From Anaeramoeba flamelloides (taxonomy: Eukaryota > Metamonada > Anaeramoebidae): a stretch of DNA of 64,000 bases. Shown piece by piece: positions 23,267 to 35,165 of the stretch. A program made the position numbers and the translations under genes. The notes beneath the pieces were generated by a model. It worked only from the letters and a program-made list of their open reading frames with translations. It did no database searches and was not told where the DNA came from. The stretch covers positions 2,635,001 to 2,699,000 of the forward strand of contig JANTQA010000012.1 in the NCBI GenBank assembly GCA_027625915.1. Reading direction: 5' to 3'. The first letter of the stretch is position 1, and each line of letters opens with the position of its first letter.

Positions 23267-26005
23267 TTATGCTAGATATTTATATTTTCTTCTATCTTCT
23301 TCAAATCTCGCCAAATATTCTCTTTCTATTAGATTTTCAATTCTTTGTTTTATCATGTTAATTTTCGGATGAAAAATTGAAGTTAATTGCTTAGTTACTT
23401 CAACAATCAAATCGTTATGGTATAAAGTTTTCCTGGCCTTCATTACCCTTACCACAGCAGCGTCTATCAGAAGTTTACGGTCTTCTTCCACTCTTTGTCT
23501 AGTTTTTTTCCTTTCTGGTTCGGCTTCCGTCCTTAAAACCGTGGGCACTTTAACTCTTCTTAATTTGGATTTAAATTGCAAATTTATTGAAAAGTTATCC
23601 TTATCTGAGGTTTCGTTTGGTTCACCGTCCTTGATTAAAATTTTGGTTCTTCCAGAGGACAATGCATGTAAAGCCCTTCTCAGCTCGAAGAAGGGGATGT
23701 TTGTGCTTTGGTGGAGCTGGTGTATTGAATTTTGCTTTGCATGGTTGAAGGAAGTCAAAATCATCATTTGATGAGTGGAAACAATTAATTGGTATCGTTT
23801 TTTCTTCATATTGAATTGTAGTTCTGAATTGCCGATGTTATATTGCCAAATAATTCTCCTGCCGGTATGCATCCCAAGATAAAAATTTTCAAAAAGATTT
23901 GTCAAGCTTTGCAAATCGGTATTTAAAATGCACGGCTGGCTTGGGAATGTTGGCCAATGGCCCTGCGCAAGAACCTTAATATTGATCTCAATTTTGGATA
24001 ACGTTTCTTCCAATGACTTATCATTGCCTTTCAGATCTTCCAGATGCTCTTTAAAGTTATTAGTGACGTCATTGGAGAGCCCCATATCACGGAACATGCC
24101 CTCCATTTTGGAAGTGAATTGTGTCCCGCATTCTCTTTTTATTTTGGAAATCATTTGCCTTTCATAATCGTTAATATAATTCTTCCCAGACAACAGCCTT
24201 TTGGCTAAATAATGCTCATAGAATTTTTTGAAAATGTCCTTATCAGAAATGAAATTAAAAACCAAGATAACACGATCCATTGTCAAATTTATTTCGTTTT
24301 CGTTGTACCCCTTAAAGCCCATTCGCAGCCTTTTGTCAATATAGCGAGATAAATATTCGGGCAGCTTTTCATTTTCATTAATGAAGGACTCAAAGGCCTT
24401 GTTAAGCTTGATCGAATACCCTCGATCATTGTTGAAGGATTGAACTAGAAGCTTTTCAAAGCGTGTAAATAGCCCAATGATCTTGTCAATTAACGACGTG
24501 GGATCTTGCTTGTTAATAGACTTCTCTTTGACAATGTCAAAGCCAAGCGATTTCACATACTGGATAAAGATATTCAAAATGCTTTCAGATCCTCGTGGGA
24601 CTCGCGTTAATAGCGAATACATTAATTTCAATTCGTCATATTTGTCCTGTTTGATCATTTGAAGACACCCAGTGTCCATCCCTATTAATGTGTCGAGGTG
24701 CTTGGACAGCAACTCCTCTTCACACACCTTGACTAATTTCTCTCTTGTCGTTGGATCGAAATAATGCGTAATCCTTTTGTTTTCTTCAAACAGCCTTGTA
24801 TTACAATGGAATAAATATGTCCCGCACGGGTTTTCCTGTAAAAATGTTTGGCTTTCTTTTTGATAATAAATGGCTGTTTCGGTTAAAAAGTATTTTTCTA
24901 AATCATTCACATAAAAATCTAACTCTTTTTCAGAGACAGAAGCATACATCTTTATTTTTTTTTTTTTATTTTTATTATTTTTGTGATTAATGAGTATTTT
25001 TTGAATAGTTTTTATTATTTTTTGGTTGTCATTATTATTGATTTGTTTATTTTTAAAAAGAGTGTGTGAATACTAATTTAAGTACACAAAGGATTGAAAA
25101 AGTTCTTAATTTGAAAAAAAAAAATTTTATTTCTCATTTGGATGAATTTATTCTGACTTTTTGTTTGAATTTTTGTTTCCAAAAGACAAAAGTATAAAAA
25201 GAAAAAAAAGAGTGAAAAGGAAATAGAAAAACAAACCTGAGACAATTTTTTTAATAAGTCTTGATCAATTTTCCCACCATCCCTTTCAAGTGTGATTGAC
25301 TGTAAGATTAGTGAACAAAGTTTGTCTTTTGTTTTTGGTTTTTGAAGAACCTTTGTTCTCCAATGCTCCATTGCAAGTTGATAGATTTTTTTTTTATTTT
25401 TTTTTTGTGAATAAGATCGATCCTTTTTGGAGTTACAATAACCAATAAAAATGGTGACAAGTTTATAGAGGAATTTTTTGTTTGTGACAGGTTTTAGTTT
25501 ATTTTTATTTTGTTATTTTTTTGGGAGGTTTGATTAAAAGGAAAAAATATAAAAAAAAATCCAAATTGGTAAGCCTTTGAAGACAAATCTCCATTATAGG
25601 ATCTGTTTAATATGAAACAAGAAAAATTTCTACAAAAAGATCATTTACCAAATACAAAAAAAGATCATGGATCATTTGATGTTGTAATTGATAATTCACC
25701 CACGAATTACAAGTTTCAATTAACACCCTTTCTTCTGTTAATTCGCATATAAGTTTTGAACAATTCTGTGCCTGTTCTTCGATCAACTCACTAATTCTTG
25801 TGTACAATAATTCTGCTTGTTTGCCGACAACCAGATTGTAAGTTGTTCGATAAATTTCTTCATAAGATAAAGTTGCTGATTTGAATTTATAGATTTTCTG
25901 AAAGGCTTTTCGAATAAGACGCCAAGACCTTTCAAGTTGCTTTTTGTCCATGTTGTTTTGTTCAAGAAAACTGGGAAAGCCTAATTTTCCTTTTTTTTTG
26001 CTCAT
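23267..26005 (-). CDS. CUL3: CUL3-type cullin
   Basis: Exons on the minus strand are 26005-25649, 25422-25237 and 24949-23267; all junctions are GT-AG and phase 0, giving 741 residues (human CUL3 768). Cullins are scaffolds of RING ubiquitin ligases, and CUL3 recruits BTB adaptors. The start MSKKKGKLGFPS and following LSYEEIYRTTYNLVV match the CUL3 N terminus. Exon 2 opens with DRSYSQKKN, continuing the family's MDRTYI motif exactly where exon 1 stops. Further matches are ECGTQFTSKMEGMFRDMG, FELRRALHALSSG, the neddylation site VVRVMKARK (Lys near 685) and the terminal IEREYLARFEEDRRKYKYLA. Introns are 226 and 287 bp. Exon 2's acceptor lacks a strong pyrimidine tract, so that junction is slightly less certain. 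CUL3 rather than CUL1 rests on the N-terminal motif and overall resemblance. Confidence 0.93.
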
Positions 26006-27865
26006 TCTTATTTTTAGAAAAAATGAAATTTTTTCAACCAAAATATAATTCTTAAAAACCACTTTTTAAGGTGATAAAAGTGAAATTGTTGATAAAAAGA
26101 ATCTTGAAAGAGTTTTTTAATCCCAATTTTTATTTAGACAATTGAGAATTTCATCAACAAAATATGGTGAACTTTTCACAATTTTAATAATTTTCGCAAT
26201 TTTTACTTTCTTAGATCATCAAAATTGATTTTGATAATTTCTTTTTCAAATATATAAACACGAAAAAAAAATTCTTCAAGCTGTTCTAAATATTTTTAAT
26301 ACAATTCCTTTTACAAATTTGAAATGTTTTAAAATTTGAACTTGTACTTGAAAATCCCTTTGTTTAATTTATATTTTTATAAATTTTCATTTATAAAAAA
26401 TTGGTTTAATTTTTTTTTTTAAATATTATTGATTTAACACTTTGATATTAGTAATGTTATTTTAATAAATTTCTTTAGAATATAAAATCTTTTTAAGAGG
26501 CGAGTACAAAATAACACATAACTAGACACCATCGGGGTAGGAATAAAACCCTAAACTTCTGTTCGTCTTTTTAAAAAATGAGATTTTTTATTTTGATTAT
26601 TATAGAATATAAATATATCCTACAAAAAATGAAGAAAATTTTCCTTTCAATTTAACAATTTAAAAGTAATTTTTTCATTTTATAATCATTTTGCAAAAAA
26701 AAAAAAAAAATCTAAGTAACTATCTTTCTCACCCCTAATATGAGGTAGAATATAAAATTTCAATTATGTAATTGATTTTTGACTATGCCTCTTTTGATTT
26801 TTTTTAAGAATAACTTTTACTGAATATCTACAAAATTACATTTTTATTATTTTTATAATTCATTTAAATTGATTTAATATGCCTAAATTAATTTTTAATT
26901 TCATTTAATAATTTTTCATTTTATCTATTACTTTTATACATTACCCTTTACTTTAGCAACAATATTATTTTTATTTTTTTTTTTTTTAAGATTATTTTTG
27001 TTTAAGGGATCAGTCTTCTATGAAAACAAGGTAAAATTTTAAAATATGTTATTGATGGTATTCTCTACTTATAATTTTGTATTTCTATAATGTCAAAAAA
27101 TTCTAACAAAAGAAGAAAGACATCAAAGAAAATTAGTATAGTGAGATCAATTTTTTTTTTCCATTTTTTCTGAAAAAGAAATCCTTTAAATTCATTTTAT
27201 TTCTTACATTATAATTATTTTTTACCCCTTTTATTGTCCTTTTGATCATTATTATACTAAAACAAGTCTTTGTTACCAGTAATATTAATATAAATATTAT
27301 TTTTCTTTTTTTGAGATTTGACTTTTGGTTAACCAAACAATTGATATATTCAACGGATTGAAAATAATTGTATTTTTTTAAGAAGGATAGTTATAATAAT
27401 CAAAGTTTTAAAGTCATGTTAAATTTTTTAAGAATAAATTGTTTTTGTATTAAGATAAAATTTGATTTTTCAAAATTAAAATTTCTTGAAGATATTTGGG
27501 AATAGGTAATTTTATATTCAAAATTGAAATCATTTTTATCTTCCAAAAATTATTTGAATTGTTATAAGGATTCTTGAGAATAAGACCAAACAATATTTTA
27601 AAAAAATTTTTTAAAATTAAAATTTTTTTTATATGTTTTCTATTTTTTGCAAACCAGAAAAGAACTTTTTTAAAACATTCAAGAAAAAATTTTTTTTTGT
27701 ATAATAGATCTCAATTTAATTGATAAAATGTGGTTAAGCTTCGAATAAATATTCATTTATTGAATCACCTAAGCCACAATTAGTTTTATTGGATGAGATT
27801 TGAATTGAAATATTAATCATGGAAAAAGAAACCAAATAAAAAATTTGCTTTTGAAATTATTACTT

Positions 27866-28110
27866 ACCAACACAAAACGAAAAATATGTTTTCCCATTTT
27901 CAAGAATTAACTTAATTCTTAAACAAAATAATAGGTTTCTTTTTTTCTTTTTATATAGGAAACATGCAGATTTTGAATTTCAAAAAAGAGACTCAAATCA
28001 ATAAATTGTTTAAATGAAGTTAACTCATCCATTTCATACGTTGAAACACAAATTATAGAAAAAATTTTGAAGATCTTGAAAAGATTTCATTTTATTTTCA
28101 AAAATGACTA
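27866..28110 (+). repeat. Dispersed repeat E, copy 2
   Basis: Same orientation and landmark order as 18612-18880: ACACAAAACGAAAAATAT, CATTTTCAAGAATTAACTT, ATTTCAAAAAAGA, AATAAATTGTTT and CATTTCATA. Degenerate and noncoding. Confidence 0.5.
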
Positions 28111-28749
28111 CCCCCTTAATGTTTTATTATAAAAGAATCTAATAAATTTTCTATGAAATAATTAAGTACTTTTGATAATATATGTCCCAATGAACCAAAA
28201 AAACACTAAAAATGTAAAACTGATCAAATACCTTCCATTAAAAAAATTTTAAAAACTTTATGAAAAAATAAGAATAAATAAAGTTTCAATTTAACTTTTC
28301 CTTAAACACCTTTTTTTGCCAAAATCATTAGATTCAAAGTTGAAATTATGTATATTTTTATATACATTATCTTATTTTAACTCATTTACTAAAACAAATT
28401 TTATATTATGGGATTTTTATTTTGATAAAAGGGACTTATTTGGTCTTCAAATGTTTTTTTTAATTTTAAATGGTAAAATTAAAAAGAAAGTTCTTTAAAA
28501 AAGATAAACTCTCTGAAAAAATATTCTAATGTAATATATTAACTTATTCTTTGATTTCAAAATTTAACAACCCCAATTTTTCAAAAAAAAATAAAAAAGT
28601 GCTAGTAATTTCAAAAATATTTTTGATATTCAAAAGTTGAGAGTTTTTTTATTCTAAAAAAATTTATCCCAATGGTTAATGGAATTAAGTTATAAGCTAG
28701 GTGTCAAAAAATATGAATCTAAGGTAACCAGTGCTTAATTTTATTAAGA

Positions 28750-28810
<61 letters not shown>
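28750..28810. repeat. (CA)n(TA)n microsatellite
   Basis: About 14 CA units run directly into about 16 TA units. Its length is likely to vary between isolates. Confidence 0.95.
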
Positions 28811-28815
<5 letters not shown>

Positions 28816-30132
28816 AATTCAAAAATTAGGGGCCCAAATTTCGAGATCTCGTTCTAGAATCATTGGATTTCAATATGATGTTGGGCAGTTGATTAATGAT
28901 GTAATATAAATAAAATTTTCTACTTCATAATTTACTAAGTAAACTTTTGACTGAAAAATTGGAAGAAAATAAAAAAAATTTTCAAACAATCAGATGACAA
29001 TTTGATTTTTTTTTGTTTGTTAGTTTCTTCAATCAAATAGTTTCAGATGTCAATTTTTCTTCACTGATTTACATTTAATATTTTTACATGATGAAAAATT
29101 TCAATTTGTTTCTCAATCAAATTACTCTTACAACCGAAAAAAAATTCGATAATATCCAGATGTTGTAAAATTTTGTATGATTTTTTTAGCCAAATTTTTG
29201 TACAAAAAATGAAATAGATTTTTTTTCAACGTATAAAAATTTTTAAAGAAGACACCTTGTTAGTATTTAATCTTCTGATGATTATCCATCAACTTCTAGT
29301 TTATTGATGATTATTTACAGGGTTCCTCATATAATTATTTTTCCTGAGTATCATTTGAAAAACTGGTCCCTTATTTTTCGAAAGGAGTTTATATATAAAT
29401 ATATCTAAATTCTTTTCCAGTCAAAGGGGCCCAGTTTTATTGAATAAATCTAACATATTCAATGAGTTTAATTTATTATTCTTCTCAAAATAAAATTTCA
29501 ATTTTTAGATTACTATCATTTTTTCTCATTTTTTTTTTTTTTATTGGTTTTTGATTTTTGCTTTTTTTTTTTTTTTTCTTCCTATTCTTTTATTTTTTTT
29601 TTAACAAAGTCAATTAAAAAAAAAACCTTTGTAACTCCAAAATCAAAGTACAGAGAACATATTCATTAGAAGTAATTTAATTTTAAATTTAGTTTTCTAA
29701 ACAAAGAAATATTATAATTATTTTCATTCATTTTTTAAAATGAGATTTAAATTTGAAATGTTATTGTTTCATAAAAACTCTATCAAGAAATTACAAAAAT
29801 TGTTGTTCTTAAAAAATAAAAAAGAATTTTCAAACTATTCTTTTTTCTTTTCCAAATCCAAAAAATTCAAACTAAAAGGATCAGATCTTATTACCAACAA
29901 TTAATTGTAAAAAATGAATTCTTTTTAAAATGATAACTCGTTTCTCGAAAGTTGATAAAGGAGTTTTTTTATCAAGTTTAATTGAATATTTGTTAAAATA
30001 AGTGTACTGTTACCTTGGGGAATAAAAATAAGTAAGAGATACTAATCCCTGAACAAAATTTTAGGATGTCCAAAAATATAAAAAAGAAAAAAAGAACAAA
30101 AAAGGAATTAAACTAAATATTATTTATTAATA

Positions 30133-33100
30133 TTAATTTAATAAATCTCTTTCAGAAAGGAATTCTTTCAATTGTTCTTCATTTTTACATTGTTGTAATA
30201 AAATGCGGTCATTCTTATTTAACAAATCATTTGTAATGCGCCCAAACATCTTTTTAGTTGTTTCATACTTTGAATGTGAAGCTTTATGTTTCTTTATTAA
30301 ATCCCATAATTCTTGCACATATTCTGGTTTTGTTAATGTAGATCCTTCAAACATCCCTGGGTTTTTCAGTAATCCACGGGCAGACATAACACCTTCGCAT
30401 CTTGTTTTATTTTTGTAAAGCTCCCAGTCTTGTTGGTTAAAAATGCTTCCATTTGCCACAATTGGTATTTGTATCGAATCTCTGATTAGACTCATCATCT
30501 CGTAATTCGGAGTTTCATGGTCCTTTTGAAACCTGTTTCTTGCATGGATGATGATAAAATCCGAATGCATTTTTTCTATTCTTTTACAAAGTTCAATTGT
30601 TTCACCTTGATCTGGTAATATCCTAATTTTTGCGCTGACCGAAAAGTTTTGTTTCTCTCCAAGACGGGAATGTGATGTTTTGATAATATCAGCAATTAAT
30701 TCTGGCTTGTCCAAAAGGGCGGATCCTAACCCTACCTTTCTGACTTTTTTTGAAGGGCACCCACAATTCAAATTGACACCTTCGCATTGATTAACGACAT
30801 ATTCGCTTGCAGTCACAAATTCTTCTGCGTCCTTTGAAGCAAACTGTACTAAAAGCGGCCTTTCCAATGGATCTGATTGTAATTCAATATTTCTCAACTG
30901 CTCTGATTTATTGAATCCTTTTGCTACAATCATTGGTGAAAAGACTACATCGCAGCCATGACTTTATATTTTAAGATTTTTGGAGTAAGAAAAAAAAAAA
31001 AATTAAAATAAATTATTATAAATGTATAAGTACATAGTAGATGATAGTGAAACGAAATGTCTCTCAAATTTATGGTTTCGTGGCCATTGGTAATCAATTT
31101 ATGTTAAAATAGAGATGGGTTCTATTTTGAAAAAAAATATTTTTTTTTGTAAAAAATTAGAAAATTCCAATTTAAGGATTATGTTTCTTGGAATGAGAAA
31201 AAATATTTTCTTGTAAAAAAGTAAGCTATTGTTATTTGGGTTCTTAGTTAATGGATCTGCTACTCAGTATGGATTATATAGCCTGTTAAAAAATGTTTTT
31301 TTTTTAATTATTTTCCCTTTACGTTTTTTGAGGTTTAATTTTTTTTCTCTAAAAAAGGAATTTTTTTTTTATTAAAAAGTAGAGATGAAGAAAAATAATT
31401 AATGGTGCAGTTCTAATTGGGTGGACATGATATTGAAGAAGAGAAATGGTGGTGATAATTTGAGTTGCTTCTGACATGAAAGTTACCTTGTACTGTGATT
31501 AACGTATGGTGAGTAAGACAACAATACCTTGAACTGGGATCAGCTTCTGCAAAGTACGGTAATATGCAAAAAGTTGGTATGATGTTATTATTTAGAAAAT
31601 TTGCATAATGAGAACAAAAGAAAAAACCAACAACCAATCCAACACTTCGGGATACAAAACTAAACTTTTAAAAATTAAGAATTTTTCCTTTTTTTTTTTT
31701 TATTATTTTTACTCTCTTTTATTTGTCAGAAAACTAAATTGAGTTCAAAATATTTTTAATGACTATGATTTAAAGGTTCTTTTGACTACTCTTTGAATTA
31801 GGAGTAACAAATTTAGTCACTTCAAAACTCTCTCTCTTTAGCAGATTAAGAGCTCTTGAGCACTTAGCCCTTACCAATAAAGCCTTAGTCTCTTTTATTT
31901 GTTACTTTTCTTTCTCTTTTTCTTGTATTTGTTTAAAAGAAAATTCTTAATTTGCATTTTTTAAAAGAAAAGGTATCTTATGAGATATAATCTTGTCTAT
32001 ATTGTATTGGGGATACAAAGCTCTAAATAAATTCAGTGCTTCCGACACTGCTATAGAGTACCGTCAAGAAAACCTAGACACTTGACGGTACTCTAGGTAC
32101 TTATCTTTGTCTTTTCTTGTGTTTTCTGTTTATTCCGAAAATCTATTGATTTTTGGAATAAAAGAGAAAATTCAAGAAAGTCATCGTTATGTTTTTTTAT
32201 AATTTTTGTTTTGATTCGAAAATCAATAAATTGTTGAAATAAAAACAAAAATTGAAAAAAAATTGAAATTAGCTTTTCCAGAATTTAAAAGAATTTAGTA
32301 AAACCATTTGAGTTTTCTCTATTTCTTCAAAATTCTCTAAAAACTAGGCACTCTACGGCACTTCCCTAATTCCGAAGTTTTTTTTTTAGAAATTTGAATA
32401 ATTAGTCATAATATTCTTTATTGTCTACAAACGATAAATAATGAATATTTATTTTCAACAATGTTAAAGATATTATTTATTTTGTTTTTGTTAATTTAAA
32501 TTAATTTTTAAATCCAAATTATTCAATTTTTCTTTTCTTTTTTTTATTTTATTATTAGTTTTATTTTGAAAAAATATTTTTTTCTAACTGGAACACAACT
32601 CATAAATGAAATAAAAGCAAAAACAAATATTACAGAAAAAACTGAGAAAGGGCGACCAAAAAAAAAAAAGGAATTAAAGGGATCTTGCGAACATACACAA
32701 AAAAGCAAAAACTCAATCCACTTAAAAACGAAAAGGAAAAAATTTCCAGAGCAACAATCCATTTTTTCAAAAACTTCAAGAAAGATGAAGAATTTATCAA
32801 AATAATAAACAGCTACAATCCATTTGCCTTTAAACACACACACACAAAACGAACCAGATTCGAAACCTTCAAAAAGAAGGGGAAATTTTAATAGAAACAA
32901 GAAGCACACTCAAACTATTGCCTTTAAAAGATGCAAAATCAGGATCCAGATTTCAAACTAAAGATGAATTTTTATTCAACTAGAATCAAAAAGTGCTTCC
33001 CAACACTTGATCTTTTAATTTTCAAGCCAGAAACTTGATCCAAATGGTTTGAAATCATTTTTTCACAATGGTAATAAAATAAAATTCAATATTTGATCTA

Positions 33101-34432
33101 AGGCAAAAAAGTGAATAACAAAAAAAAAAAAAATTGATTTCGATCTTTATGACAAAATTCAAATAATTACAAAAAAAAAAATTATCAAGGATCTCATTGA
33201 TAAAAAAATCCAAATAAAAAAAAAGTTTTTTGGCATTTCAATTTAAAAAAATCCAAATTTATTCCTTTCTTATTTTAAATTTCCAAAGTGTTGTATTTGT
33301 TCAATTTGAAACAAATTGTTTTATAAAAGTGCAAAATCAATTTAATTCGATTTAATCTAATTTGTGGTTATTTTGTAACCCTCTATATTTGGCAAAGTTA
33401 GGATTTGTAGCATTCTTTAGATAAAAAAATAACTCTATGAAAAATGAAAAAAATAAATCTTCGAGATCTCAAAAAGTGCCATAGAGAAACGTTTCAAAAC
33501 TAACATAGTTGTTTTCAAAATTATATATTCTAACCATTCAAATTGGAAATTAAGTGTACCTCTTTGGCAATTCTTTCTAAAAATATACTCTTTTTTGATT
33601 TTTGATTTTTGGAGATCGATTGTGTATCTATTCTTGGTCCGTTTTTGATTGATTGTTATTAGGCACTCATTAAAATTATAAAAGTTTTAATCCATTTCAG
33701 AAAATTAAATTTAACCGTAATGACTTGACCCTTAATCCTTTTTGTCTTTGTTTGAAGGCTTGAAATTGCAAATTTCCCCAAATTAATTCTTTTTTTGGTT
33801 TTTTCTAAAATTTATTTAAGGAATAGTCTCGTTTTTAAAAGTGAAAAATAAAAAGGGTTTGAAAGACATTGACAAATACCATTTGAACTGATTGTGAAAC
33901 AGTCTGAAAAATTCTCTTTCATCGTTTCTGAATTGAACTCTAAAAAAAGCACATGATTACTTTGTAAATTATTTAAAAGGGGTGATTCAAAAAAAGTCAA
34001 ATTTGTTCGTGTTTCAAATAGAGTCTTAACTGGTGTTTGGTGACTAAATCTTCTTTTAGTCTTTCTAACAAAATTAATTTTAGAAAAACGTATATTTGTG
34101 CAAAAATATAAGTGTTGAAGGGTAGATTAATAGTTGTTTATGCTATTTCAATGAGAGCGAAGCTATGAGATTCTTTTGAGGATTGGAGATCATTGTTGTT
34201 CTGGTGGATTTTGGAAAACGAGGTGAAAACTTTTCCACTCATTGCCTTGTGGACAATTACATCCTTTCTTGTGTTGGTCGATTCAAAAAAAAAAAAAATT
34301 TAAAAGAAAAGATTACTTATGGCAAAGCATTCTGAAAGGAAGAGTTGAGTAACGAACCATTGGTGCAGAAAAAGTGATTGGTCGTGAATTTTTTTTTTCA
34401 CGGGTTTGACGAAGCATTTCGACAACATCCAT
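30133..34432 (-). CDS. tRNA-dihydrouridine synthase, DUS4-like
   Basis: Exon 1 is 34432-34317 and exon 2 is 30961-30133 (minus strand). The phase-2 junction restores FRMLCHN-HGCDVVFSPMIVA, giving 314 residues; human DUS4L is 317. These flavoenzymes reduce uridines in tRNA (D20a/D20b for DUS4). Visible motifs are ITFSAPMVRYSTLPFR (FMN-binding start), NLNCGCPSKKVRKVGLGSALL with the catalytic Cys near 107, KIRI, the His of IIIHARNRF, VANGSI, and GVMSARGLLKNPGMF, which binds the FMN phosphate. The ATG at 34432 begins MDVVEMLRQ. The frame is open to 34531, but that extension is hydrophobic and untypical. The intron is 3355 bp, far longer than others here, and contains a more complex island (31413-32400), a possible AT-hook relic and one arm of a long inverted repeat. 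Identification is strong; the DUS4 subtype is likely from RPLLVQFA and length. Confidence 0.93.
31413..32400. other. Complex, hairpin-containing island in the DUS4 intron
   Basis: Compared with its surroundings this stretch is less AT-extreme and less repetitive. It contains AAGAGCTCTT at 31846, CAGTG-CTTCCGA-CACTG at about 32036, a 15-bp perfect hairpin at 32045-32086, TTATTCCGAAAATC-TATT-GATTTTTGGAATAA near 32133, and ACTAGGCACTCTACGG near 32342, which resembles part of the hairpin. It may be an intronic structured RNA, a decayed TIR element, or both. I recognised no known snRNA, snoRNA or SRP motif. Confidence 0.35.
32045..32086. repeat. 15-bp perfect inverted repeat (hairpin)
   Basis: TAGAGTACCGTCAAG is followed after 12 bases by its exact reverse complement CTTGACGGTACTCTA. 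The GC content of the arms stands out from the AT-rich intron, making chance formation unlikely. It could form a hairpin in DUS4 pre-mRNA or mark element ends. Confidence 0.85.
32566..32909 (+). other. Possible relic of a Lys-rich AT-hook coding segment
   Basis: Two overlapping frames give Lys-rich protein-like text. Frame one (32566-32805) includes TEKGRPKKKKELKG, containing the AT-hook core GRPKKK. Another frame (32685-32891) continues with IHFFKNFKKDEEFIKIINSY. Composition differs from the neighbouring AT noise (more C and G, fewer TTT codons). It may be a decayed exon inserted antisense in the DUS4 intron. No family could be assigned, and chance in purine-rich DNA is possible. Confidence 0.25.
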
Positions 34433-35165
34433 TTTGAATTCTTGTTCAAATTTGTTTTTTATAAAAAGTATCAAAAAATGAAAAAAGTACATTTTGTGAA
34501 AATTCCCAACAGAAGGAAAAACCAGACTCAATTATTTAAATTTCTATTAATTAAAGATACCTCTATTTTTTCACAATCAAGATTTGATCAATATTATTGA
34601 AAAATAACTATTTTACAATCAAAAATAGAGTTTATGTTGAGGTGAGAAATAGAATTTGAGATATTCTTTCAGTTTATTTTAAGGATTGTAAGGTGGTGTG
34701 GTTAAATAAAAGTGATAAAGTGTATTTTTAAATACATAACTTTTATATTGGAAACAATGTTGAAGAGTCCAGTTATAACGCTTAAAAATACTTTTCTGAA
34801 TTGGTTTAAAAAAATTTTGTAATTTTAATGACTAATAACAATCAAATAAAAACTTATCAACATGTGAAGGGTGATCGATCTAAATAATCAATAATCAAAA
34901 AAGAGGACATTTTTTGAAAAAAATACTAAAGAGCGACACTCAATTTCCAATTAGGATGGTTAGAATATATCATTTTGAAAACTACTGTGTTGATTTTGAA
35001 GTGTAGCTCCTTGGCGCTTTTTGATATATAGAAGTTTTTTTTTTCAATTTTTTACTTTAAATAAGTTATTTTTTTATCCCAGAATCTAACAAAATCCTTA
35101 GTCTGTCAAATATAAAGTGTTACAATATTACCACAAAACAAATTAAGTCGAATTAAATTGATCTT
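33332..35165. repeat. Long inverted repeat around DUS4 exon 1
   Basis: The arms 33332-33620 and 34872-35165 are reverse complements with scattered differences. Shared landmarks include ATCAATTTAATTCGA, AAAAAAATAACT, ATATATTCTAACCAT and GAAATTGAGTG / GAAATTAAGTG. The ~1.25 kb between them carries DUS4 exon 1 and its presumed promoter. They are either two copies of one dispersed repeat in opposite orientation or the arms of a captured fold-back. No TIR or target duplication is defined. Confidence 0.65.

Larger units (their letters stand above)
26006..30132. other. AT-rich spacer between CUL3 and DUS4
   Basis: No gene is recognised. It contains dispersed repeat E copy 2 (27866-28110), a compound (CA)n(TA)n microsatellite (28750-28810), and motifs such as GTCAAAGGGGCCCAG near 29421 that recur inverted near 38575. 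Long poly-T tracts lie near 29530-29600. Open frames at 27133-27336 and 28316-28498 are Phe/Ile/Lys-rich noise. Confidence 0.55.

Noticed and set aside
25607-25648. Continuation of cullin exon 1 to the stop after 25648
   Set aside because: The read-through peptide has no cullin similarity, whereas splicing at 25649 to 25422 restores the conserved DRSY motif in phase.
32855-32868. CAGATTCGAAACC as a tRNA T-loop (B-box) candidate
   Set aside because: No acceptor stem, D-arm or anticodon arm can be formed around it.
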